From NCBI GenBank assembly GCA_016550395.1, contig JABXGY010000391.1, forward strand, positions 1 to 27,376: DNA of 27,376 nucleotides. Reading direction: 5' to 3'. Made by a program: the position numbers and the translations under genes. This stretch comes from an archaeon. Its GTDB lineage: Archaea; Asgardarchaeota; Hermodarchaeia; Hermodarchaeales; Hermodarchaeaceae. Shown piece after piece: positions 7,647 to 14,687 of this stretch; positions within the stretch are counted from its first letter, which is position 1; each line of letters starts with the position of its first letter. The notes below the pieces were generated by a model. It was given only the letters and a program-made list of their open reading frames with translations. It searched no databases and was not told where the DNA came from.

Positions 7647-8798
7647 TTATTCCTCTTCTTCAGTCGGGTGTTCTAATTCTTCGATTGCTAGTTCTTCTGG
7701 GCTATCGATTTCCTCTGTTGTGGGTTCGTCTCTTTCGATGAGTTCGTCGGGTGCGGCGAAGAAGCTGATTGTAAAGGCGATAACGAATAGGAGGCTTGAA
7801 CCGACAATTAGTGCTGGGCGGAGGATTGTGCCTGGGAGGACGAAGAGACTTGATAGAATTTCGACAATGAGGAACGCGGCGGCAAAGAATACACCAATTA
7901 TTGATAGTTTCAATTCGCCACCCATTCCGACAGCAAACTTGACGATGTATACAATACCGATAATGGCTAGACTGATGTAGTTGATATACGAGATATTACC
8001 TAGCGTTCCAGCAAAGCCGATGGGGTCAGGTGTGGCTAAGGTGAACCCCCAAATGCTGTAAAACTGGTAGAAGGGGTTAAAGAGAATCCATTGAGCGATG
8101 ATTAAAACTAATTGGGCGAAGTAAATAAGCCACATTTTTTTGCTGTCAGCGTACTGAAGTTTTCCTCGCTCGTCCAGGGTGCCATAAGAGAGCGCGAGCA
8201 GTGCACCCACCGAAAGAGCATTAACAATACAAAGTGATGTGAAATACATTAGATCAAAATTCGTAATCCATACTGTGAGAATGAAGTATGCGACGTATGT
8301 GATGAAGTATTGAAACCAAATGATTGTCAAATAGACTGGAACGGCAGCTAGAAGAAGGAAAAGAATAAGAGTATACCCTAATCGGGCGCCTTGGCTTTTC
8401 TCCCATATTTTATCTGAGTAATGGACTATACGGTAGGCCAAGACAAGAGCTGCGAATATGGCTAGGGGAGGTGATATGAAAGGAAAGATGAAGAACGCAA
8501 GAATGATGAGGGTGTTGAACCCGTATAACATACGCCACCGAAGTGGGATGAGGTTTCCTTTTCGATTCATGATATCTGATGCATTGATTGTGCGTTCGCG
8601 GAAGATATATACAAAGAGAATCCAGGGAAAGGCAAATGCGACAGGCATAACAGCGTATCGAACTGCACTTGATGTGGGTAATGGAAAGAATAAGTTCAGG
8701 GCATAAATTAGAGCGATGAAGTAGGCAATCATGCCTATAGCAACGAGAATTGGAAGCAGAATGCTTGATCGCTTTGTATATGAGTAGAAGAATGACAT
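7647..8798 (-). CDS. Polytopic membrane protein of unknown function
   Basis: 383 aa, with roughly nine to eleven hydrophobic segments spread over residues ~10-350 and short charged loops, typical of an integral membrane protein. Examples are SSILLPILVAIGMIAYFIAL near the N-terminus, FISPPLAIFAALVLAY, LILFLLLAAVPVYLTIIW, and the last pair ending in LFVIAFTISFFAAP. The final ~35 residues form a very acidic cytosolic-type tail (DEPTTEEIDSPEELAIEELE), free of hydrophobic stretches. I do not recognise a transporter signature, ATPase motif or enzymatic motif. Start is ATG 8798; no strong ribosome site. The 8799-8951 gap separates it from the divergent inositol-phosphate synthase and probably carries both promoters. 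Confidence 0.75.
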   Translation of the reverse strand: MSFFYSYTKRSSILLPILVAIGMIAYFIALIYALNLFFPLPTSSAVRYAVMPVAFAFPWILFVYIFRERTINASDIMNRKGNLIPLRWRMLYGFNTLIILAFFIFPFISPPLAIFAALVLAYRIVHYSDKIWEKSQGARLGYTLILFLLLAAVPVYLTIIWFQYFITYVAYFILTVWITNFDLMYFTSLCIVNALSVGALLALSYGTLDERGKLQYADSKKMWLIYFAQLVLIIAQWILFNPFYQFYSIWGFTLATPDPIGFAGTLGNISYINYISLAIIGIVYIVKFAVGMGGELKLSIIGVFFAAAFLIVEILSSLFVLPGTILRPALIVGSSLLFVIAFTISFFAAPDELIERDEPTTEEIDSPEELAIEELEHPTEEEE

Positions 8799-8910
8799 GG
8801 CTGCTCGCTAGCGTTAAAGAGAATACACCGATTTTAAGTTGCTGTCTACGATTGGGGGGTCTGGGAAAATCAGAGAAATGCTTAAATGGTGTTCGTGGCT
8901 TAATCGCCCA

Positions 8911-8920
8911 TATATTATAT
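8911..8920 (+). promoter_or_regulatory. TATA-like box for inositol-1-phosphate synthase
   Basis: TATATTATAT lies 32-41 bp before ATG 8952, predicting a start of transcription near 8941 and a leader of about 10 nt that just includes GGTG (8942-8945), a ribosome-site-like tetramer. The remainder of the 8799-8951 gap shows no RNA gene or repeat. Confidence 0.5.
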
Positions 8921-8951
8921 CATCATAAACTATTAGCTCTTGGTGTTTAAT

Positions 8952-10034
8952 ATGGGACCGATTAAAGTAGCCATTGCAGGTCTTGGTAACTGCGCATCAA
9001 GCCTCGTTCAAGGCATAAATTACTACAAAGACGTCACAGGAAAAGAAGAGCGGGTTACAGGGTTGATGCACCCTTCCTTTGGTGGATATCTACCCCGGGA
9101 CATAAAATTTGTTGCTGCTTTTGAAGTGAATGTGGGGAAGATCGGCAAAGATATTAGCGACGCCATTTTCGTTCACCCTAATTGTGTAATTAAATTTGCA
9201 GATACTCCGAAATTAGGAGTTAAAGTTCTTCCAGCACCGATATTGGATGGAGTTGCTGAACACATGCAGGGCTCTTTTGATGTCTATGATTCAAAAGAGA
9301 TGCACCCTGTGGATGTCACCGAAGAACTTCGTAATTCTGGTACGGAGATTCTCGTCAACTTTCTTCCAGTAGGTAGTGCGGAGGCGTCTCGGTTTTATGC
9401 CCAAGCCGCCCTCAATGCGGGCTGTGCTTTTATTAATTGTATCCCTGAATTTATCGTATCGGATAGTGAGTGGCAGGAGAAATATCGTAAGGCAGGTCTT
9501 CCGATGGCAGGAGACGATATTAAAAGCCAAGTGGGCGCGACAATTCTTCATCGGGTAATTGCCCAACTTCTTTCCGATCGGGGAGTAGAAATTAATGAAA
9601 CCTACCAGCTCAATATTGGTGGGAATACTGATTTTGAAAATATGCTAGCAGAACACCGTCTGAAGAGTAAACGCATCAGCAAAACAGAAGCCGTCACTAG
9701 TATCTTAGAATACCCAGTTCCAACTCGTATTGGTCCCAGCGACTATGTACCATTTTTAAATGACACCAAGATCTGCTACATCCATGCTCTGGGGAAAAAG
9801 TGGGGTGGAATGCCGATTCATGTAGCAGTGAAACTATCGGTTGAAGATTCACCTAATAGTGCAGGAGTAGTGGCTGATGTTATCCGCGCAACAAAAATCG
9901 CTTTAGACCGTGGTGTGAGTGGTCCCCTACTGAGTATTTCGAGTTATTCGTTTAAACACCCACCAGAACAAATTGAGGATAGCCTTGCGAAACAACGCGT
10001 TGAAGAGTTTATCCAAGGGAACCGCGAACGGTAA
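8952..10034 (+). CDS. Inositol-1-phosphate synthase (L-myo-inositol-phosphate synthase)
   Basis: Converts D-glucose 6-phosphate to 1D-myo-inositol 3-phosphate with NAD; in archaea this feeds inositol phospholipid head groups and, in some hyperthermophiles, di-inositol phosphate. The 360-aa product opens with the Rossmann motif VAIAGLGNCASSLVQGI. Downstream are NFLPVGS, NCIPEFI, GDDIKSQVGATILHR and NIGGNTDFENML, which are the substrate and NAD loops of the archaeal/actinobacterial-type enzyme, shorter than the eukaryotic one. ATG 8952 is preferred over TTG 8940 because GGTG (8942-8945) precedes it at 6 nt and the Rossmann strand starts at once. The gene stands beside a likely tetraether synthase, which suits a lipid role. 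Its TAA forms one end of a hairpin shared with the convergent RHH gene. Confidence 0.92.
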   Translation: MGPIKVAIAGLGNCASSLVQGINYYKDVTGKEERVTGLMHPSFGGYLPRDIKFVAAFEVNVGKIGKDISDAIFVHPNCVIKFADTPKLGVKVLPAPILDGVAEHMQGSFDVYDSKEMHPVDVTEELRNSGTEILVNFLPVGSAEASRFYAQAALNAGCAFINCIPEFIVSDSEWQEKYRKAGLPMAGDDIKSQVGATILHRVIAQLLSDRGVEINETYQLNIGGNTDFENMLAEHRLKSKRISKTEAVTSILEYPVPTRIGPSDYVPFLNDTKICYIHALGKKWGGMPIHVAVKLSVEDSPNSAGVVADVIRATKIALDRGVSGPLLSISSYSFKHPPEQIEDSLAKQRVEEFIQGNRER

Positions 10035-10054
10035 TGCCTATTGTAATGGCATTA
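10032..10054. terminator. Perfect hairpin made of the two convergent stop codons
   Basis: TAATGCC (10032-10038), nine-base loop, GGCATTA (10048-10054). The stem is a perfect 7-bp inverted repeat. Its left end is the TAA stop of inositol-phosphate synthase and its right end is the TAA stop of the RHH gene on the other strand. It probably serves as a compact bidirectional 3' end or mRNA-stabilising structure for both transcripts. Confidence 0.5.
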
Positions 10055-10249
10055 ATCCTCAGCTTTTCTCGGCATTGTGAGGGGAGACCCTGATATCCAT
10101 AGTTCCCGTTTGAGCAGATCACGGATTGCCACACGAATCGCTTCACTGCGAGTAGGATATGTTCCTCTTTCGACGAGTGTATCAAGCCCCTTAACATAGG
10201 CTTTGGGAAGCTTTACGGAAACCAAATGCAAGCGTATTACCCGGGACAT
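10052..10249 (-). CDS. Ribbon-helix-helix (CopG/MetJ-type) DNA-binding regulator
   Basis: A 65-aa protein with the classic RHH layout: a beta strand (LVSVKLPKAYVKGLDTLVE) followed by two helices around the GxYPTRSEAIRVAIRDLLKRE signature, as in archaeal CopG-family and NikR-N-type regulators. It would bind DNA as a dimer through the strand. No extra ligand domain is present. I chose ATG 10249 rather than the 10288 codon because a TATA-like box (10271-10277) lies 22-28 bp upstream, which gives a leaderless mRNA beginning at about this ATG, and the extra 13 residues would overlap the promoter. An operator-like palindrome sits between TATA box and start, so autoregulation is likely. Confidence 0.85.
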   Translation of the reverse strand: MSRVIRLHLVSVKLPKAYVKGLDTLVERGTYPTRSEAIRVAIRDLLKRELWISGSPLTMPRKAED

Positions 10250-10277
10250 ACCCTGAGGTATACCTGGGTAATATAAA
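10236..10277 (-). promoter_or_regulatory. Promoter and operator-like repeats of the RHH gene
   Basis: On the minus strand the TATA-like TTTATAT (10271-10277) precedes the ATG at 10249 by 22-28 bp. Between them lies the perfect palindrome AGGTATACCT (10256-10265), flanked by further TACC/GGTA half-sites: ATTACCC at 10236-10242, TACCC at 10249-10253 and GGGTAAT at 10266-10272. Such clustered short half-sites are typical of RHH operators, where two or more dimers bind side by side, and binding here would block TBP/TFB or the polymerase. Confidence 0.6.
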
Positions 10278-10368
10278 AACACTTTCACACGACTTTAACT
10301 AGCATTCTCCTACTCGTAGTTTTCGGAAAAGCCTTTTAAGAAACTCATGCGCGATTCAGTACAAAATC

Positions 10369-10384
10369 ACCACTACTGAGTGGT
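10369..10384 (+). promoter_or_regulatory. Small hairpin in the leader of the radical SAM gene
   Basis: ACCACT (10369-10374), loop ACTG, AGTGGT (10379-10384): a perfect 6-bp stem. A TATA-like TTTTAAG at 10334-10340 would place transcription start near 10363, so the stem lies at the very 5' end of the mRNA, with GGAG at 10394-10397 between it and ATG 10410. It could protect the transcript or be an operator. Confidence 0.35.
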
Positions 10385-10409
10385 AACCACATAGGAGCGA
10401 TTATACAAA

Positions 10410-11927
10410 ATGGAAAAAATGGCCCCCAAAGAACTCCCCTATACTACCAAATCCATCTGTCCTGAATGCTTCTGTACAATTGAAGCAGAAATCTATGAAG
10501 AAGATGGCAAAGTCATGATACAAAAAGAATGTAAAGAACATGGTGAGTTCAAAGACGTTTATTGGTCCAGTGCTGAGGATTTCCACCGAGCCTTTAATTT
10601 TGCATACAAAGGAATTGGCCTTGAAAACCCCAGAACCGAAACTGTAAATCAATGTCCCAATGACTGTGGACTCTGCCCCAATCACAAGACCCACACTTGC
10701 CTTGCACTAATTGATGTTACAAACAGATGCAACCTTAAATGCCCGATCTGCTTTGCCCACGCTGGGAAGGCAGGTTACGTTTATGAACCAAGCATGGACG
10801 AAATTAAGGAAATGCTAGCAAACCTAAGGGCAAATCGACCTGTTCCAGCACCAGCCGTTCAATTCGCTGGTGGCGAACCTACAATGCGTGCGGATCTTCC
10901 TGAAATCATCAAAGCCGCAAAGGACGCTGGTTTTCCACATGTTGAAATTGCCACCAATGGCCTTATGCTGACAAAGAAAGGGTATCCAAAGAAACTAGCA
11001 GAAGCTGGACTAAGCACAGTTTATATGCAGTTTGACGGGGTAACTCCAGAGCCATATCTTGCTGCCCGTGGTGTTAACCTTCTTTCTCAAAAGAAAAAGG
11101 CATTAGAGCGCTGTCGAGAGGAGGGCCTTCGAAGCATTGTACTTGTTCCAACCCTTGTTCGCGGCGTAAACCACGAACAAATTGGGGATATCATCAGGTT
11201 TGGTGTTGAAAATCACGATATTATACGCTGTATCAACTTTCAACCAGTCTCTATTACCGGGCGGATCGACTATGATAAACGCCAAGAAATGCGCATCACC
11301 ATCCCAGATTTAATGCAACTTGCTGAAGAGCAAACGGACGGTGTAATCAAGCGTACTGACTGGTACCCGGTACCCTTCGTAGTTCCCCTAGCCCGCGCCC
11401 TTGGTGCACGAGGTGGAGCACCGGCAGTCGAATTCTCAACCCATCCTGCCTGTGGAATGGCTACCTTCATCATCGTCGAAGAAGATGGAACCTACAAACC
11501 AATTACTGATTACGTGAAAGTAGAAGAATTCCTTGGTACACTGGAGAAAATGGCAACTGATTATGAAAAAGGCAGGAGAACCCGTGGTACCTTGCGAGGA
11601 ATCATTGGTGCTCTGCGCTTCTTCAAGAAGAAGGGACTTCTCTTCAACCTTGCTAATAATTTCTTACGGAAAAAAGACTACGACTCATTAGCAGAATTCA
11701 TGGAACGCATTATTATGATTGGTTCGATGCATTTCCAAGATCCCTACAATTTCGACTTGGAACGACTAGAGCGCTGTGGTATTCATTATGCTGTTCCTGA
11801 TGGTCGAATTGTACCGTTCTGTGCCATGAATAGCCTTCATCGAGCAAAAATCGAAGAAAAATTCGCAATTCCTGTGGAAGAATGGCAGACTGAGCATCCA
11901 GGAAAGAAAATCAACGCTCCTGCCTAG
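10410..11927 (+). CDS. Tetraether-lipid-synthase-like radical SAM protein (Tes/MJ0619 family)
   Basis: 505 aa. The radical SAM cluster is C107-x3-C111-x2-C114 in NRCNLKCPICFAHAG, followed by the GGEPTM SAM-binding motif. Before it is an N-terminal metal region with C17xxC20, C41, C82-x3-C86-x2-C89 and C97, matching the rubredoxin-like/extra-cluster layout of Tes. More cysteines follow in HPACGM, ERCGIHY and VPFCAMNSLHR. Tes enzymes link C-C bonds between phytanyl chains to form tetraether (GDGT) lipids; MJ0619 was earlier assigned as a pterin methyltransferase, so that role is the main alternative. Paralogues exist in many archaea, so this copy may act on another substrate. ATG 10410 has GGAG 12 bases upstream; ATG 10419 is possible. 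The neighbouring inositol-phosphate synthase supports a lipid role. Confidence 0.8.
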   Translation: MEKMAPKELPYTTKSICPECFCTIEAEIYEEDGKVMIQKECKEHGEFKDVYWSSAEDFHRAFNFAYKGIGLENPRTETVNQCPNDCGLCPNHKTHTCLALIDVTNRCNLKCPICFAHAGKAGYVYEPSMDEIKEMLANLRANRPVPAPAVQFAGGEPTMRADLPEIIKAAKDAGFPHVEIATNGLMLTKKGYPKKLAEAGLSTVYMQFDGVTPEPYLAARGVNLLSQKKKALERCREEGLRSIVLVPTLVRGVNHEQIGDIIRFGVENHDIIRCINFQPVSITGRIDYDKRQEMRITIPDLMQLAEEQTDGVIKRTDWYPVPFVVPLARALGARGGAPAVEFSTHPACGMATFIIVEEDGTYKPITDYVKVEEFLGTLEKMATDYEKGRRTRGTLRGIIGALRFFKKKGLLFNLANNFLRKKDYDSLAEFMERIIMIGSMHFQDPYNFDLERLERCGIHYAVPDGRIVPFCAMNSLHRAKIEEKFAIPVEEWQTEHPGKKINAPA

Positions 11928-11928
11928 C

Positions 11929-11960
11929 TATTCTTTTCCACCCCTCCCCTTTTTCTCCTC
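11929..11960 (+). terminator. Pyrimidine-rich tract after the radical SAM gene
   Basis: Just after the stop at 11927 comes a run of almost pure C and T, including TTCTTTT, CCCCTCCCC and TTTTTCTCCTC. T-rich tracts terminate archaeal RNA polymerase without needing a hairpin, so this is a good candidate 3' end separating this gene from the next on the same strand. Confidence 0.5.
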
Positions 11961-11990
11961 GTATGTTGTAATCTTACAAGGCGTTTCCCC

Positions 11991-12575
11991 GTGACTCCTG
12001 AAACTTCATTATTGAAACGAGCTGCTCGTTTATTAGGGATAGCAGAAAGTGGGCTAATGGGTGCTAGCCATTCTGTTCTGGGCGGTATTGTGATACGTGC
12101 GGATTTGATTATCGATGGAATAATTTGGTCTAAAGTGACTGTTAGAGGAATGGATGCTACAGAGACGATTATTAGTATGGTTCAACGGCTTGCGAGAGAT
12201 GATTTGAATGGCATTATGATTCATGGTTGTGTACTTGCTGGGTACAATATTATTGACTTATCAGAAGTATACAAAGCAACTAATCTTCCTGTGATTAGTA
12301 TTACAGGAGAGCCTCATGAGGATTTAGAATCACATTTGAAATCTACTTTTCCTTCAGGTTGGAAAGCGCGCTTGAAAGTTGCCCGTCGAAATGGTGAGAT
12401 GCATTCCATTTCAATCGATAATCAAAATACAGTCTATGGACAATTCATTGGCTGTAAAAAGCAGATTGTGAAAGGTGTGCTAAAACGATTTACCCACTTT
12501 GGAGGAATTCCAGAACCCATTCGAGTGGCACGCATTCTGGCACGGGCACTAGTGAAAAATGAATTATACGAATGA
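11991..12575 (+). CDS. DUF99 family protein (endonuclease dU-like)
   Basis: 194 aa, the normal size for DUF99/UPF0215. Conserved blocks are visible: LLGIAES near the start, VLGGIVIRADLIIDGI, VRGMDATETIISMVQRL, IMIHGCVLAGYNIIDL, the LPVISITGEP strand and the C-terminal PEPIRVARILARALVK. A Pyrococcus member was reported as a deoxyuridine-specific endonuclease (Endo dU), which acts on deaminated cytosine in DNA; whether this copy does so is inference. GTG 11991 is chosen because the DUF99 core begins about 15 residues later and nothing upstream is in frame with a better start; no strong ribosome site is present. It converges with the Orc1-like gene, 20 bp away. Confidence 0.82.
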   Translation: MTPETSLLKRAARLLGIAESGLMGASHSVLGGIVIRADLIIDGIIWSKVTVRGMDATETIISMVQRLARDDLNGIMIHGCVLAGYNIIDLSEVYKATNLPVISITGEPHEDLESHLKSTFPSGWKARLKVARRNGEMHSISIDNQNTVYGQFIGCKKQIVKGVLKRFTHFGGIPEPIRVARILARALVKNELYE

Positions 12576-12595
12576 AATGCTTCTTCGTTCGCAGT

Positions 12596-13693
12596 CTACT
12601 GTTCTAATTGGTATTCACCTAGAAGCAACTCAACAATTTCGATATAACCCTCAGCAGGAAGGAGGGTAAAGTAATTTTGAGAGTCATAACGGGATCGGAG
12701 TAAAAGATCCTGAAATAGCAGTGTATTCAAAGCTCTAGAGAACTGCGAGGATGTTGAATGAAGCCCTATTTCCTCGGCAACTTGCTGATACTGATTGAAT
12801 AAACTAGATTGTCTTACGTATATCTGACCAGGGTGATTGGTGAAATATAATCCAACCGCGTGAAGTAAAAGGATAGTTGTTGCATCTAATTCTGTGAGAC
12901 TAGAGAGATGACCGCTCCAAAAATCATAGTGTAAGGTTCTTGAATTAAGACATGCTTGACGGATTTTATTCGCAGTAATAACTGGTGTATGGGAAATCAG
13001 AGGGTGTAGATTTTGGAGTAATTCGACGACGGTAGCAGGACGTTGGAAATCTAACATACAAATGATGTCGGCCATGAATTCAGTAACTTGTGAAGTAATT
13101 GGATGAGGAAAAACTTCAGCCACACGTTGTTTAATGATGTCTAAAAATTGATGATCAGTAAAAGGTTCTAACTCTAGAGAAACATCAAGAAATCGTGACA
13201 TTTCACCATCTAGTTGACGGGGAAAGTAGAGAGGTGCGGTAGCCATTGAGGAGACACCGTTCTCTTTGCACATCTTAATGAATTTACTATAGACCCTTTT
13301 TGTTTGAGAGCTTACATCATCAAAAGTGAAAACGAGGGGCGTTTCAGACTTCCTAATCAACCGTTTAATGAGGGTCCATCGTTCAGGAAAGATCATGGAA
13401 TTGTTTACAGTAGGGATTAGGGCATGAAGTGTATCATCTATGATTTCATCTGTTTCTTTATGATGAAAATTAATGAAAGGGCGATGGTACATGCTTAACT
13501 CGTGTTGCCCAAAGAAGCGAAGAAGAGTGGTTCGACCTATACCAAAGCTGCCATGTACCAAGATATTAATTGGTTCATTTGTGCCTCTCTCAGAATTGAA
13601 GAGGTTTGTAAGTGTTACAAGTTCCTGATTTCGATGTAGAAGGCGAGTTGGTAGATAGTTTACGTTGAAGAGAGAATTGACAGAGGACGCCAT
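12596..13693 (-). CDS. Divergent Orc1/Cdc6-like AAA+ ATPase with altered Walker motifs
   Basis: 365 aa. The N-terminus has the typical Orc1/Cdc6 lead-in YLPTRLLHRNQEL. It is followed by a P-loop, GSFGIGRTTLL (48-58), whose lysine is replaced by Arg54, and a Walker B region LVFTFDDV with Asp-Asp (D125-D126) instead of Asp-Glu. A lid segment with a conserved-looking arginine (DFQRPATVVELLQ) and a C-terminal region resembling a winged helix (about residues 250-340) follow. The fold is thus kept, but ATP hydrolysis is doubtful. It may be an inactive origin-binding paralogue, a regulator, or an ATP sensor. Start: ATG 13693, 36-44 bp after a TATA-like box; GTG 13708 would be leaderless. Main alternative: a STAND/ORC-type P-loop ATPase not tied to replication. 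Confidence 0.75.
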   Translation of the reverse strand: MASSVNSLFNVNYLPTRLLHRNQELVTLTNLFNSERGTNEPINILVHGSFGIGRTTLLRFFGQHELSMYHRPFINFHHKETDEIIDDTLHALIPTVNNSMIFPERWTLIKRLIRKSETPLVFTFDDVSSQTKRVYSKFIKMCKENGVSSMATAPLYFPRQLDGEMSRFLDVSLELEPFTDHQFLDIIKQRVAEVFPHPITSQVTEFMADIICMLDFQRPATVVELLQNLHPLISHTPVITANKIRQACLNSRTLHYDFWSGHLSSLTELDATTILLLHAVGLYFTNHPGQIYVRQSSLFNQYQQVAEEIGLHSTSSQFSRALNTLLFQDLLLRSRYDSQNYFTLLPAEGYIEIVELLLGEYQLEQ

Positions 13694-13728
13694 AGTTACT
13701 TGTCTCACTTTGCGATTCTCGCAGAAGG

Positions 13729-13737
13729 TATTTAAAC
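13729..13737 (-). promoter_or_regulatory. TATA-like box for the Orc1-like gene
   Basis: GTTTAAATA on the minus strand, centred 26 bp before position 13707. That would start transcription right at GTG 13708 or give a 14-nt leader to ATG 13693. The rest of the 13709-13912 gap shows a weaker GATATAGG near 13857-13864 that may serve the Roadblock gene, and no RNA gene or repeat. Confidence 0.5.
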
Positions 13738-13912
13738 TCCAATACGTTCAAGCAAACCCTTGACTAGTAGGGGAAACTGAAAGTAATCTTTTTGCACCCC
13801 GTAATTTTCGACCCTCGCAACCCGATGAAAACTCTAGCTATGGGTACAGCAAGGTTGATATAGGAAACATGGGAGAGAACAAACAATACAGGTTCACAGA
13901 GTGAGTTGGACG

Positions 13913-14608
13913 ATGGCTGAGACTCCCTTTAAAGATTTACAGGATTTAATGCGACGCATCGAGCAATCAACTGGATTAGAAGCTCTCGCTGTAGTTACTC
14001 GTGAGGGTATTCGCCTCGCTTGTGCGGTTAGTGGTGATGTAGACTCAGACATTTTTTCTGCGGCAACAGCCACGCTGGTTAATGTTGGAGAAGAGACGCT
14101 TCGACAATTAAGCCAGGGTACTTTATCCGAAGTTATACTTAGAGGAAACAAAGGTTTCACCATCATCATGCGAGGGACCCCAGAAACCCTTTTGGTTGGT
14201 GCGAGCCGAGATCAAATTCGACTCGGTTACTATATTGGGTTAATGAAAATTTATGCAACTAAAGTGACTAAAATCATGGAATCCCATCCCTTAGAACCTG
14301 ACCAACTCATTGGATTCCGTAAAATACCAGCAACCGCCTCTGAACCTAGTGCAGCTGCTGAGGCATTCACTGAACCAGAACCTGCTGAAGCACTTACAAC
14401 GCCTGACTTAACTCCTGAACCTGCTGAAACAACTACTTCAGAACCCGAACCAGTGGTAGCAGAGCCCACTATTGCTCCTGTAGAGGGAACCGGTCTTGAA
14501 ACGGTAAGCGTCTCCGAGGCTAGCTCTGATATCGATGATGTTTCTGTTGACGACAAAGAAGCCATCCTGGCCGCTCTGAAAGCCCTCGGATTTGATGAAC
14601 CCGAGTAA
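13913..14608 (+). CDS. Roadblock/LC7 domain protein with long disordered acidic tail
   Basis: 231 aa. Residues ~5-110 form a Roadblock/LC7 (longin-like, dynein light chain/MglB-type) domain: LMRRIEQSTGLEALAVVTRE, a central strand GIRLACAVSGDVDSD, the helix FSAATATLVNVGEETLRQL, and GNKGFTIIMRG then LLVGASRDQIRLGYYIGL. Such proteins dimerise and bind or activate small GTPases; Asgard genomes encode many. Residues ~130-210 are low-complexity Glu/Pro/Thr/Ala (repeating EPAE and EPEP units), probably disordered. The last residues, DDKEAILAALKALGFDEPE, look like a short amphipathic helix, possibly a docking motif. No GTPase gene is in the window. ATG 13913 was chosen; an in-frame GTG at 13901 would add four residues. 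It converges with the JAMM gene. Confidence 0.82.
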   Translation: MAETPFKDLQDLMRRIEQSTGLEALAVVTREGIRLACAVSGDVDSDIFSAATATLVNVGEETLRQLSQGTLSEVILRGNKGFTIIMRGTPETLLVGASRDQIRLGYYIGLMKIYATKVTKIMESHPLEPDQLIGFRKIPATASEPSAAAEAFTEPEPAEALTTPDLTPEPAETTTSEPEPVVAEPTIAPVEGTGLETVSVSEASSDIDDVSVDDKEAILAALKALGFDEPE

Positions 14609-14687
14609 CTCATTTTGATTTATTTCTCCAAATCCGAAATGAAATTTATTTAATCCTGGAAAAAAGCTATCGATATATCTGGCGATT

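Noticed and set aside
7636..7980. Ser-rich open frame on the plus strand
   Set aside because: It is the antisense of the well-supported membrane protein; the Ser/Ile/Ala bias comes from reading its codons backwards.
14251..14613. Ser/Val/Gly-rich minus-strand frame across the Roadblock tail
   Set aside because: Antisense of the low-complexity Glu/Pro tail; no start signal or independent promoter.
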